DNA from: Himantopus leucocephalus
Lineage: Eukaryota > Chordata > Aves > Charadriiformes > Recurvirostridae
NCBI GenBank assembly: GCA_003993805.1
Contig: RSEF01000006.1
Coordinates: 27,437,402 to 27,501,401, forward strand
Length of the DNA: 64,000 nucleotides
Reading direction: 5' to 3'
Positions within the stretch are counted from its first letter, which is position 1. Each line of letters starts with the position of its first letter. A program made the translations under genes and the position numbers. The notes beneath the pieces were generated by a model. It saw only the letters and a program-made list of their open reading frames with translations, was not told where the DNA came from and did no database searches. This document shows, one piece after another, positions 46,007 to 59,368 of the stretch.

Positions 46007-48285
46007 CTGTAACAGACAGATTGATACAAAGGCATTAAAAACAGCAGATACCATGAATGTCTGAAATATTAATTCCACAGGAGATCCTGTTTAGCTGGAC
46101 CTAAACTCACACTCAAAAGTAAGAGATGATAATTTGGAAAGCGTTTTGGATTTTTCCCTAAAATAAACTTGAAAATTTGAAATAAATTCTACCATTTTAT
46201 CGAATCAATGCCATTGTCCTTATGAGTTCTTTATTTCTGACCCCTTTAGTTCACTTCTTTCCACCTAGAGAGTGCTTCTGTTCTCGTTGTCGCCTGACAT
46301 TTTGATGTGTCTCCTGGTTTGGTCAGAAGGATGCATTTCAGTTCTGGGTTGGATAAAGAAGACTTTAATTGATGGGATAATAGTGTTTGCCAGTGTACTA
46401 ATTATAGCTGTTCCTTTATATTGGACATTTTATGCACATTTGCTTAATTGACACTCTTAATGATCAATATTCCCTCATTAATTAAGAAATTTAAAAAACC
46501 TATTTCATCCTGCGATGTTTTATCACTTCTGATCTAATAAAAACAGTGTTCCATTAATAAAAGAAATGTCAGATTGACTCAGAAAATGACTGTTCACTCC
46601 GAACAACATAACACTCCAAAGCAACAACATAAAGATACTGAGCACTGCAAATGAGGGATTTATGGACTCAAGCTTTGGTTCCACTGTTGAGGTTCCCCTG
46701 GACTGGCCCTGCTGCCCTCAACAACTCCATGGGACAGTCCAAATGGCCAGTGGTTTGATGGACAGTCTGAATTATAGCAGTACTGACTGCAAGTATGTCC
46801 CAATTCCATTGTACAGCAGCCTCAGCAGCATCTCTGACAATCAGCCTTGCTTCTGGTCTTGGTCCTGTCAGCCAAGTCATAATCCTAGATTAATGCTAAG
46901 GGTTAAACAACCAGTTTCTTGTTAGCTGCTGGACCTCCAAGTTAATAGATGCATCAGGGAAGAGAAACATTCATTTCCAGTGATAGACAAATTAGATGCT
47001 GTTCTCCAAAGCCTCATTATTTTTCAGGAAATCAAAAGTGAGGTTTGAACAGCGATTTAGACCTTAATTCAGTTCCCACTGACTGCAATCAGAGGCAGCT
47101 CCAGCCCTTAATCATCTTGTGCATTAACTAATAACCATTATAAAAATGTTAACAATAACAAGACTTTTTGTGTCCTGATTAATCCTTAGCTTTGCTTGAC
47201 AAAATTTGTAAAAACTCTCTAGCTAGAAAAGGGTTGGATTTTTTTTGTTCTCCTTTGCTGGGGACTAGAAGTTTCACAAAAGACTCTGAGCCAACGTTGC
47301 TTTCACCTCTTCTCCATTTTTAATAACATTTATGGCAAGGTCTTTTTCTCCTAAACATTCAACTTCCATTTAAAATCTCTGCTTCCTGATAACTGACACC
47401 AAGTGGGTGGGAAGGGAGTACTTTCCTAGGGCATTTTCCTTTTACCTGCTATCATCAGCAGATTTAGGGCCAAAATGCTGGGCCTGCTAGTTACAATTCA
47501 CTTCAAAATACATAGATGCCAGTGACAAACAGATCTAAAAAAATGCAGAAGAACTAAGCTTGTAATTTGGCATATCTCCTTTTTATTCTTGTTTATTAAA
47601 GCGGGCTTTAAGCACACCTGAAACTGGGCTACTGCAGAAGACACAGTACAGCTTTGCCAGTGCATTCCTCCTCCTGACCTCACACAGCCCCATGTGGATG
47701 TGAACTCTCCAAAGAAACAAGGATTATATTCCACGGATTTGAACGCTTTGTCTCTTCAGAGACATGCAACAATGGTATTCATCCAGCAAAGAACTTGTTG
47801 CCCTAGTTTATGTCAGTGGCTTTACAGTCAGGTGCTTTGTGAGTTTCCTCCTCACAGTGCTATTCTGATCCCAAGAAACACCTCTCTTGCATCTTCTCAG
47901 GCAAAGATAGTTAATTCAGAATGAGATGTCTCACTGATGGATGGGATGTTATTGTCACTGTTGTTTTCAATTGTGATATGAGCCGTAATTTCCATCAAAC
48001 TCTTAAATGTCTTAAGAGCAGTGTATAAATATCTGGACCCACCAAGCCCTGAAATATAGAAGGCTACAGCTGTAGTGACCTGCATATTACTTAGTCTCAC
48101 ACTATGACAGCCAGTATTGGGACTGCAGAAACTTCAACTCAGGGTAGAATTAAACCATCAGTTGGCCCAAGGATGTACAGAACAAGGATGGCTGAAACAT
48201 GACTGGTGATAAACTTTATTCATATACTCAAGGACTTCCTTTCTTTTGATATCTCCCAACCTCTGCAAATTAGAAATACGATGAC

Positions 48286-48400
48286 ATACGAAGATGAAAA
48301 CTAAGGCCTAGAGAATCTAAGGGAGCTCCTAAAGTCAAACAGGACATCTGAGGTAGAGGCAAGAACCATATCCAGGTCTTCCTATCTGCTAGATCTTTTT
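48286..48400 (+). mobile_element. MIR-like ancient SINE fragment
   Basis: The blocks gatgaaaactaaggcctagaga, aaagtcaaacaggacatc, gaggtagaggcaagaacc and atccaggtcttcct follow the MIR order (gatgaggaaactgaggcccagaga, aaggtcacacag, ggcagagc, acccaggtcttc). Divergence is high. Confidence 0.55.
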
Positions 48401-51400
48401 TCCTACCTTAGAAAATACACATTCCGTTGCTTTGATATATGATAGGCTTAATTTACTTGTGACAGCACAAGGTCATAGTCAGGCCCATAATATTAAACAA
48501 TAACATGAACTATGAGTTGCAAAGGACAGGCAAAATACAAATACATATCTGCTCAAATCAATATTAGCTGTACACAGCTGACATCCAGAAACATATCACT
48601 CCCATCTGGGTTCTGCTGAGACCTTACTGACCAGAACTTTTTTAATGTCATTTCCTTGTATCATGCTGTCTTGTTCCATGGTAGCCCCGTGATATTTCTC
48701 TAGACATCCCTCAATACCTCCTGAAAAGCCACACAAAGTAATATTCAACTTACCCAGTTATACACTATAGATATTTAACTCTGACCCTAATCACACTCAA
48801 CTCTCTGCAATCAGTGAGGAGAAACAGGCACTTTTGCACTGTGGTTCACGTGAACAGTGTTAGGTATGACTTCATAAAAAAGGCAAACTTTATCCTAGAA
48901 AGGGCTGTTTCTCTCCATTGAATACAAGATGTCTGGACACCTACACTACAGACACTCACATGTGATCACATAAATGTCCCAAAGCAGGTAACACAACAGA
49001 ACTGAAATACATTTATTACCTACATTTAAAAACATGGATTACAGATAAACTATGGATTGTAAGTAAAAGGGAAAGAGAATATCCTGGGCCGCCTTCTCTC
49101 TGACAGAGTAGTGTTTTATATAGCTTACCTCGGCTTTATTGTTTACTATATAGCATGTGAAAGCCTCGGAGACATTCAGAAACGCAATACTGACCACAAT
49201 GAGCATATACAGGAGGTAAATACCTGCACCCAAGAACACACACTCTGTAGGAAGACAGACATACCCTTTTAACATGCATAAGACAATCAGTTCTTAAAGC
49301 ATCTACTGGAAACAAGGTGTTAGGAACTGTGGAATATACATCAGAAATCTTAAATTTTTAGTATATCAACCAGATCTATCACAACACTACTAAGCATGCA
49401 GCTACACTATTAGTAGGTTTTCTTGGCTTTTTCATTTGGTTGGGGTGCAAAAAGGATCATCCTTAGAAGCTGAGGAGGACAATATACTTTTATAAGCCTG
49501 AATATCATTAAGTAACAGTGTTAAGCCCATGGCATCAGTATGAAACAAAATGAATAAACCTAACTGATTATACAGAAATTCTAGTCCTGACTGATGACCA
49601 GATTGAAGGTTCTTATACCAAAACTAGAGTGATTGATAAATACATGCTTCACACATGGAAGAAGGAAACGACATGCTGGATTTGCCCTAGATAACACCAG
49701 ACTCAAACTCAGTATTTCTAACTTGATACAACTGCCCACTCTACTTCATTATTTTTTGGGCACGTGGTCAATGTACACTTCAAAAATGAAACAAGGAAAA
49801 GTGCAGAGCATTTGATAGCTTATAAACCAAGCACCCTGCGAAGAACAGGGTTACAGGTGAACAACACTCTGCGACCCACTCAGTTACTGCTTTCTCTCAG
49901 AAATCTCTCTAAAAATAAACAGCAGTCCAAAACTTTGTGATGCCCTATTCTGAGCAACTTTTGTTAGCTATGCCGGCAGCACTTTCTTCTCCTATTTCTC
50001 AATTCTTTTCTTCCCTTTCAGCAGCCGTTCTCAAAGACCAATCGCTCATACATCCACAAACTTTTCTTCTTGCCACGGTCTATGTTTTCACTTTATGGTA
50101 AAATGCCAGCATGCCCTTTGTCCCTCCCTTTAATCTCAGGCTTTCTGTAATGCTCCCTGAAACTTCAGTACACCAGGGATATGCCTGCAATACTTTCTGC
50201 TGAATGGTGTCTATTGTATTTTTGTGATTAGCTTTTTGTGTTTTGTTGGTATAATTGTCTGGCTGTTTTGAAAAAAGAAAAAGGAAAAGAGGGAAGAAAA
50301 AGACAAAAAAAAAATCTTTTGGGAAAATGAGGATTTAAAAAAGCCAAGGGGAGTGCAAGGCAGTAACCCCACTGCCTTTATGCAGAAGATGCTCACGTTA
50401 TGAAAAATGTAGGACCCCCACAGTTCTATTACAAAGTTGCTTCCTAAAATTTTAATCATCATCAAGCCTGCGAAGTAGTCATCTGCATTTGAGAGCTTCA
50501 CAAATCGATATCAGTGGCTGCAGCGCAGTAATTGCTCTGAATGCAGATTCCACATCCACCGTGAGAAGCAGCACAGGGAAAAGACCCCAAATCATCCTCT
50601 GGTTTAGAACTAGGCTGAACTAAACAAAAGCGGCCTGGCACTGCCCATTGCACAGCAAATTCTAGCTGGCATATTTGTGTAGTGACCAACCCCTTGCCAT
50701 CTCTCTGTCTGAAACATTTCTAAAACCTTGGCTTTCTTGGCCTGTCAGCTCTTTTGAGCCAAGAAAATTCAATAGAGACCCTGTTATCCTGGGGTTTCCA
50801 CCTCTTCTATCTTCTTTCACTTCTGGGGACAAAACCAATTGTTTACGGATGCTGGGAACTGATGAGGCTTGCAAGGCAGTCAGACCACTCAGAACTGCAA
50901 AAAGGCATCATTGTGAAGACAGCAAAAGCTTCCACTTGATGTACTTAATTTCAAACTACCATTTCTCATAGACAAAGAACTTGAAGCACCAGAAAATAAG
51001 GGCTCCATCTCAAGGGCTTGTGCATTCTGGAAAGTAGCTTTGGGTGTCTTTGGTTTTGGATACTTGACTTCAGACATAATCACACCATATCTGGGACTAC
51101 ACGCACAAGAAACTTGATGGCAAACTTTTCGTATGCATTCCTTGTATCGTACATGCTCACAGCAGCCAAATCAAAGGTCTTTTAACCTAAGCAATAAAAG
51201 ACAACATTATTTTACAGAATCTTCACTGCAAATGGCCCAGAATGAAAGGCTCGAAGAACAGAAATGCTACTACGCCTTTTTCACAGACAGAACCAGTGCG
51301 AATGTCGTTCAATCTTTATATGGGGACAGAGATGTTATGCAGCTTTCCCACGTCTCAGGGGAAATGAACAAGTGCAGAACCAGGACTCCTATGACCATCC

Positions 51401-52486
51401 CTCACCTGCTTTTTGGGCGAAACAGGTACGATTTGTTCATGCAGCAAACGTTGGCAGATAAATGACGGATAATAGCATGACTCTACTAAGGTGGGTGGAA
51501 TGAGATCCACACAGTTCTGGCCATTTTGAGCTTATTGACGCTGACCCAGAGTAGGTTAGAAGCGGCGGTAATGCAATAACAAACAGAAAAGTGACACACT
51601 GTTTGGAAAATCCAGTTTCACCCCTCATCATCAAAAATGCTCATTTGCCTCAGTGCCCTCTCTTCCCCTTCCCGCAACCTGTCCTGATTCTCTTTCTGGA
51701 CATTAGACTCTAGCTGCATTCTGCAGATAATTTTGTGCTTAACATGTTATTTACTTTGAGATGTCTCCTGACCTTCAGCATCCCTTCTTCCCAGCCCCAA
51801 TTTGAGCACACCTTCATCTCTACGAATACTGAATTACACAGTAAGACCAATTAGCTGCAACAGACAGGTGGAAGAGAGAACATACTCTCAGAGATCCTTA
51901 TGCCAAAATTGTCCTATGAACATAAATATTCTAACAAGCTTTATCCTGTCACAATAGAGCCATAAAGTTGCTCTGTTCAGCACATGATAATGGCTTTGTA
52001 ATTCAATTATTGGTAGGATTTGCCTTTGGGGATTTATATTCCTTTAGCCTCAGCACTCATCCGAATCCCTTATCGTAAATCTTGCCAATGCAAAACCAGC
52101 TCCCCCACTGCCTCTGGGACACATCCTGCCACTTTGTGTTAAAAAAATGACAGCTTGTTCCAACTTAGTGAATAGCAGGTTTTTGGTTTTGTTTTAAACG
52201 ATAGAATGAAAACAACAACAGCGGATGACGTTCGTGGAGTCCTCAGTAGCATCAATTTTTTGGTTCCACTGATGCTTCTGTAACACAAAATCCTAATTTC
52301 CATTCATAAAAATAGTAACATGTAGCACTGAACAGGGAGCTTTTTGTCCAAAGATACAAAAGTACTCGACAATCAACCTCTAAGTAACCTTCCCTGCATG
52401 CTACTGATTTGTTCAAGACCTATGGAAAAGTACAAGTCCAGCAGACCAAGCCAGAAATAGGGGTTGAGGAAAATTTTTGTTCTCAG

Positions 52487-52603
52487 CTTTATAGATAAAC
52501 TCCACTGATTAGTCAAGAGCACAGGGACCTCATTGATTTGACCAAGATCACACAGTTGTTATGTGGCAGAGACAAAAATAGAGCCTGAGAGTCCTTCAGG
52601 CTC
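52487..52603 (+). mobile_element. MIR-like ancient SINE fragment
   Basis: The blocks tagataaactcc, tgaccaagatcacacag, atgtggcagaga and agcctgagagtcc match the order of the conserved MIR/amniote SINE 3' region (tgcccaaggtcacacag, agtggcagag, acccaggagtcc). Confidence 0.65.
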
Positions 52604-54654
52604 TTTTTTCTTTTACTACTATATTGACTTCATGAGGACTTTGCAGATGCTCTCTGTTCCTTTTTTTGCTTGCAGAGGTCAGTGAATCTGCCCCAGGGAG
52701 CTTAGTGTGGGAGGGAATTCTTGTCGTTTCTTAAGTTCAGACCCTATTATGTGAAATTTTACAGATTTTACTATTCCTGGAACATATTTTAAAGATTGCT
52801 TTCTAGCTTTAACATCTCAACCATATTCTCCTGACATGTTTTAGAAACAAAGGGCCAGATTCCAGACAGACATAAATCAGGACTACATTTCTTTCCATTT
52901 GGCCGATAAATCTCCCCTGATGATAATCTAATTAGATTTTCTCTGCTACATCTCTGCACTATTCTTTCCCACATTGTCCAGTTAGATGAACTGATATAAT
53001 TCTGTGCATTCAACTGGCAGCCCCTGGGCCAAATCCATCCTATCGTATGCTTTACCCAGTTTGTCACCTTACCTCTAGCATGGATGGAAAATAGCAGTGC
53101 AGTGAGTAAAGCTCAACTTCTAGTTGTGCCGCCTCACAACGCTGACCCAGAAAAACAGGTGGCTGTTGCTGCTGACACTAAAATAGATGAGTAGGTAAAT
53201 GGTGGTAGTGGTGTGATTTCCAGGCCATAGGGAGTCACTTCTACTCTCACCATTATTTTTTACAACCTTAGGGCAGGATTACCCACAGCCTTCCACCCCA
53301 TGATGTCCACATACTCCACAGCTTCGAGGACAGTAGCAAACCAAGCCTTCTCCCCCACTGCAGTAACACCACAGCTCTCTGTGGGAAGCTCCTGAGAGGA
53401 AACTTGGCTAAAACTCTGAAATAGATGGATATGAATTCTCAGAGAGGTATCTAATGCTGTTAATGCTGGGTGGGAGGAATGTCCTAAAATAAGGATCTAA
53501 TTTAAGTGGATAAAATTCAGTTACCAGGATTAGATCCTGATTTTAAGATTGTCCTCCTGTCCTCCACCTCTTTTTCACATATTGCAGGAAACTTAAGACA
53601 TCATACTGGCTTGAAGGGAGAGGAGGAGGAAGGTATTCTCTAGTTATAGCCTCTGAACTCAGCACCCTGATATAATGGACCAAACCTACCTGATTTACTG
53701 CTTCTCTGCTGGTACAGTCTAATAGGACCGTGGTTCCCCACTGTGTTAAGATGCATGCTTCTGGCATCTTTTAGTGCTGTGGCCCAGTCAGTATGCTCCG
53801 GAGGAGGCCGGGAAGTCATTTACAGCAAGAGTGTAAAGTCAACTCTGGTAACACAGTGTGCTGCTCATTAAACATACAACAGAAAATAACAGTGAAACCT
53901 TCCTGCAATAGATCTAGACAAATCCACAGCTAACTTTACTACGCAACTGCCTCACCCTCTCAAGTGCCGGCCTTTAGAGGTGCATCCAGAGAAATCAGTT
54001 TCTTAGTCCAATGCCTGTTGAAGACTGACGTGTTCCAGGGTCCTGCGTAGCACTGCAGCCTTCTGCTGCTGAATAACCCCCAAATCAAGATCTTGAACCT
54101 GGTATATGGATGCCTGCCTTCTTCTGCAGATCTTTAATGGGGGGAAGTGGATGATGGGAGAGAAGTTGAAGCTTGTAGGAGTCTGTACTCATTTATAAAC
54201 TACCTCTGGATGATTTTTTAAGATAAATCAGCTGAATTGGGTAAACCAAAACACACCAACCTATGCATCAATCAGAATGGAGCCTCTCAGTCCCAAAAGA
54301 CTTATTCAGGTGAATATACCTCTTCTCCCTATTCAGAACTGGAGGACAAGACTCTATGGGGAGGAAGGCGGCACAGTCAGGTAAATGGATAAGATTCTAT
54401 TCAGTTATGACTTTTAGGATAACATGCAAGTTGCTATTTAACCCCCATTTTTGGAGCCCCTACGATAATCAAATAGAGTTGAGAATACTTTTTCTCTTAC
54501 GTGGCGGAACTCTGCCAAACTAAGGATTTGGGACTGAGCAGGTATATTTTGCTCTGACTAATCTTGATTTGATTATGAGTAACAAGTTCTCTCAAGAGAC
54601 GAGTGGGACAGAGAATCTGGTTATTACAGACTTGGAGGACCAGAGTGATATCAA

Positions 54655-54735
54655 CCTCTGCTATGTGACTTTGGACAATTTTCTCAGCCTTGTCCAGGGA
54701 AGAAAAATACATATTTTGAATCTCAGTTTCTTAAG
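54655..54735 (+). mobile_element. MIR-like ancient SINE fragment
   Basis: The order ctgctatgtgactttggacaa ... ctcagc ... aatctcagtttctt follows the MIR 3' half (tgtgaccttgggcaa, cctcagtttcc). It is heavily diverged and no search was run. Confidence 0.5.
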
Positions 54736-56436
54736 AACTAAAACTTACCATAAATCCAAAGAGTCTAAACAGCAACAGAAGGAGGATGCTGTGTGTCTTT
54801 TTTTCTGTCCTTGCTGACCCACACGGGGCTCAGAAGTTTGTAGCTCTGGAAGCCAGACAGGAATGAAATCCTAATTCCCAAGATAAATCTGAGAGATTTC
54901 AGCCTTCATTTGTAGCAAAAAGATAGAGCTACATCAGGGTCCAGCTGTCTGAGAACTGTAAGCAGAGGTTTTCACTAAATCCTTTGAAATGACAGCGGGA
55001 TCTTTAGTGAACACTGCCAACCGAGAGTATGCTTCCTTGTGTTCTGGCTGGGTAGGATATAACACTGACCTTTCTGGTGAGGAAATGGTAAATGTCAGGG
55101 GCACTGGTGACAAAGTGCTCTAATGTGTGTTACTCACCATCATAATGTCAAGAGCAGCAGCATGGTAACGGCCAAGGAAAGGCACGATTGCAGATTTGCT
55201 CTTCACCCTGGTCCCTGGCAGCGTTGCTTACCTGCAGCTCATCGGTATCTTTAGGCTGGCAGCCACGAAGCTGCCTAAAAATATTAGCAAGGTAATAGCA
55301 GACTGTGTTATAGAGGCTCAGACCTTCAGTCTGACTTTCTCCCAAAGCCAAACTTCAACTGAAAGCAAATGTGTGCTGTTCAATTCAGGGGGGAAAAAAA
55401 AAAAAGATGTAAACCAAGCAAAATCTCACTACTCTTGCTCTTCCTTATCAGTCAGTTGCTTAATTCAGATCTCTTGAAAGCTGTCATGTGTCCCGCTGTG
55501 ATATGCCCCTCTGGCATGTGCCCATCTCCACCATATTTAAGTAGTGAAATACATATATTTTTAATTACATTTCTAGTACGCTCCAACTCATCGGGTATGG
55601 CTGGTGTGTTAGATCAAGCGGATGATTTTCTGGACAGGCTGTCACAATGCCCTTTGATTGGCATCTTCCCCGTCAGCCTCCAGCAGTTGCCCTGCAGTGA
55701 TTAAAAGGTCTTGTTCAGCAATACACAGCATCGTTTGTAAACAGCCCAGATAGCATGCCATTTAAATTGCCTCAGCCCACCTGGGTGGGCGTGCAAATCT
55801 CACCAAGCCAGGATCTGACAAGAACAGTGGGACAGTTTGCCTGGCTTGCTCCGACTGCTTGAATATAATGACAGGACTTTAACAGGACTTTGACACTTTT
55901 TCCCCCTTGATTTTCAGCTCTTTCAGCTGCTCCAATGAACACAGTCAGAGTTTTTAAAATACAGTCTCTAACCTCCTTTGGAAAAGAAAAGATATACACT
56001 CTGTAATTCTACTCTGAAGATTAACTTTCTTTGCCATTGCTCATAAAAGAAACACAAATATAGCCCTATCTACTCATCTGTCCTCCCAGCTGCTTACCAG
56101 TTTTTCTTTTTCTGCCTTTCAGTGTGTGTGCATACCTTTGTATTGTTTGAGGGGAAAGGTTGGTTGGCTGCTTTTTTACAATGTTTGCATCCATTTTCTT
56201 CTCCTTCTCATACATAGAAAAAACCAAGACAGTCAGAGTAGAGACATAGCAGCATTTCTTCCCAAACTGACATATCTCTTGTAATGTCATCAAGGAATCA
56301 TTAACATCATGGACACATGACCCTACTGGAAAGGAGATCTACTGTGAAATGGTTTTGTTTCTAACCAGCCTGTTATACCTATGCGGTGCATGAAAGCCAT
56401 GAGCTGTATTTTTTCTCCAATTAAGGCAGGTGTTTT

Positions 56437-56862
56437 AGAATCATAAAATGGTTTTGATTGGAAGGGTCCTTTAAAGATAATCTGGTCTGATCACCTGCCA
56501 CGGGCAGGGACATCTTTCACTAGATCCGGTTGTTCAAAGCCCCATCCAACCTGGCCTTGAACACTCCCAGGAATGGGGCATCCACAACTTATCTAGGCAA
56601 GTGTCTCATCACCTTCATAGTAAAGAATTTCTTCCTTATATCTAATATAAATCTACCCTTTTTTAGTTTAAAACTAAACCCTTTATCTTATCACTACAGT
56701 CCTTTCACCAGTAAAGAGTCTCTCCATTTTTCTTGTAGGTCCTTTTCAGTACTGAAAGGCTGCAATAAGGTCTTCCTGGAGCCTTCTCTTCTCCAGGCTG
56801 AACAACCTCAACTCTCTCAGTCTGTCTTCATAGGAGAGGTGCTCCAGCCCTCTCATCATTAA
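56437..56862 (-). mobile_element. CR1 LINE 3' fragment
   Basis: On the + strand it begins with a decayed form of the CR1 terminal repeat (agaatcataaaatgg), then ggaagggtcctttaaagat, the ggcagggacat block, ccaacctggccttgaacac, and later ctccaggctgaacaacctcaactctctcagtctgtcttcataggagaggtgctccagccc. This is the antisense of a CR1 3' end, so the element lies on the minus strand. About 425 bp remain, a 5' truncation typical of CR1. It is more diverged than the copy at 43.8 kb, suggesting an older insertion. Confidence 0.92.
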
Positions 56863-58204
56863 AGCTCTCTAATCTTCTTGAAGTATGAAGTGGTATTTCT
56901 TTTGTATTTCTCCTACTTTCTTGTCTGAGAGCAACACCCAAATAAGTAAAAACTAAAAATAAAAATCAATAGCACTAACGCAGTCAATGATTGTAACTTG
57001 ATGATATAATTTACTAGCTGGACTTTTCTATTGTTTGTTTTATGCTAGTTTTAAGAAATTTTTATTATTTGCCTTTGTTTCTTTTTTTTCCTCCCTAAGT
57101 TTTTCAAGGTTACATTATGATTAGAAGTAGCTGAGAATCTTTTCAGAAAATGTCTCATTTTGATTGAAGAAAACATTATACTTTGCAGACACTTTAATGA
57201 GGTTTTTAACCTTTATTTTTATTTTTTAGGGCCAGCTCTAATTGTGATACCTTGACTTACTGACTTTCAGAAAATAATTTCTCATTGAAGGCATGTCTTG
57301 ATCTGAAGACCAGAATAAAAATCTAGCTTTTAATGAGCAGTCTCTGCTTCTATATTTGGGGCATATTGAACTATATGCACTATGACTAGTTTTTTTGCAA
57401 CTACTGGTCATGAATATTTCGATTTGCAAGTCACAAGATATCACTGTTGAACTTCGAGTGGATGACTGGACCACTTTAAAAAAAGCAAGAAAAAAAGTAA
57501 AGTAATTCCCAATATGACTGATTCACCAATTGTGTTCACATTCGTATTCACTACGAACCAGCATCTTTGCCAACAAAATTCCACCACAGGAATGTGGGCT
57601 GAAAATCACCAAGTATCACAAAAATAAACTCAGAAGTATGTAGATAAGGGATTTATCCCACTCTTCTAACTAGCATCTACAGCATTCTCTTCCCCTAATG
57701 CCAACAGCATTAGTAAACACTGTGCTATCAGCAACAATCCACGTATGTTAACTCGCTGTTTCTGTATTACCCTGCTGAACTACTATTGCTTAGAATACTC
57801 CTTCCCAGTAATTTGGATATTTCAGAGCACAGTTCCGGAATTACTAAGCACCTTGATAACTTTCATGCATTTTTCTGTCACAGTACATTCAACAGCAAAA
57901 TCTCAAGAATCTGCCAGAGAAATAATAAAAAACATGAAAATTGCTGACACAGTGCAGAACTGCAGTGCCTTGGGGTTGTATGCAGTGGGGGTTCTGAGTG
58001 GATTATGCTTTCCTCAGTATACCACTTTCACATACTTAGATTATGCAAACAGATATGTGATAAGATACCCAAATTAATAGCAGTTACTAGAGGTGTCAGT
58101 TTTAGAGTAGCCCATCACTAAAGCCTGCCCAGCCCAAATGTGTCCTTACAACCTTTTAACGAGGTAGACAATTACAGATCCCTTTTTCCTCCTTTTCTGT
58201 GGGT

Positions 58205-58219
58205 TTGTTTGTTTGTTTA
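58205..58219. repeat. Simple repeat (GTTT)n
   Basis: Three to four copies of gttt in the e1-e2 intron. It is a short microsatellite with no sign of function. Confidence 0.7.
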
Positions 58220-59346
58220 AGATAAGAAAACGCCAGTCACCTCTCATTTTAAAGGTGTGAGTTTATCTGCTCATCTCCCATCTGATATCTTCCTCAACAG
58301 AGATATTACCATCTCTTTCAACACAGGTGTTGATGTCAGGGCATCACTTAGAGCTTTAGGTGGAAGAATGAAAAGGGGGAACAGAGGAGCTCTGAATAAA
58401 CAAAGATTCTATTTTCATGTTAATGACTCCTCTTAATGAAACAGAGGATATAAGAATACAAAATACATATGCGCTACAAGGAGCTGAGTTGTCTTTACAC
58501 AGAGTGTTTTCTCAGAGTCAGGCAGTAGACATCAGCGGATTGCTTTAATGTTGTTCTTCAATGGTTTAAATTTCTCTGGGGTGGTAGGAGGAGGGGCTCT
58601 TTCACAGAGCAGCCAAAAATAAGCAAATAAAAAAGGAAATTCTCTTGGAAACAGATATAAGAAATGCAGCTGTAAAAGACACTACAGCTTCTCTGACAGC
58701 ATTTGCAGGCAGAGCCTTCTCAAGACTAAAACTAGCAAGCTCAGTGGTGTTTATTCACAAGACTTAGAGTGAGCCACAAACTATTCACAAGACCACATGA
58801 CATAGTAAAATGGGAATTAAAATATCAGTGAGCAAGCAGGAACATGCACCTTTGCTTTCATCAACCATTCGAATCCATTGAAAAGTCTTTAAGTCTTCCA
58901 AATGTTCATTCCCTGTCAAAAGCAGCAGCATTAAGTAAATGCAGCCTCAAGAAGGCCTGATGCCAAAGGCTTTGCTTTGTGTCTTCCTGATCTTAGTAAA
59001 GTCCCAGTTTAGATAGTCCTAGCAGCAGTCTATAATTAAGCAACTCTTCAGTCTTCCTTAGATATTGGAATGCAGCCCTCATTCTCCACAGATATTATAG
59101 CCCTCGTTCTCTGCACAATACAGCCGTGTCCTGAATGATCCCTTCAAAACCATTTGATTTTGAGAAAGCACCGGGAACAGGAGAGAGTATCTCCACAGCC
59201 TGCTTTCTTTGAAAAGTTGTGACTTCAGGACATTTTCCTTCAGTATTCATTTCTGCTCTTAACAATAACTGGAAGTCAGTCTTCTGACTTTTTAATTTTT
59301 TAGACTCTGCATATTTCCAAGCCAAAATATATAATAATTAATTTAA

Positions 59347-59368
59347 AAACAAACAAACCAACCAACCA
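59347..59368. repeat. Simple repeat (AAAC/AACC)n
   Basis: A short tract of aaac units turning into aacc units within the e1-e2 intron. It is an ordinary microsatellite. Confidence 0.75.
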
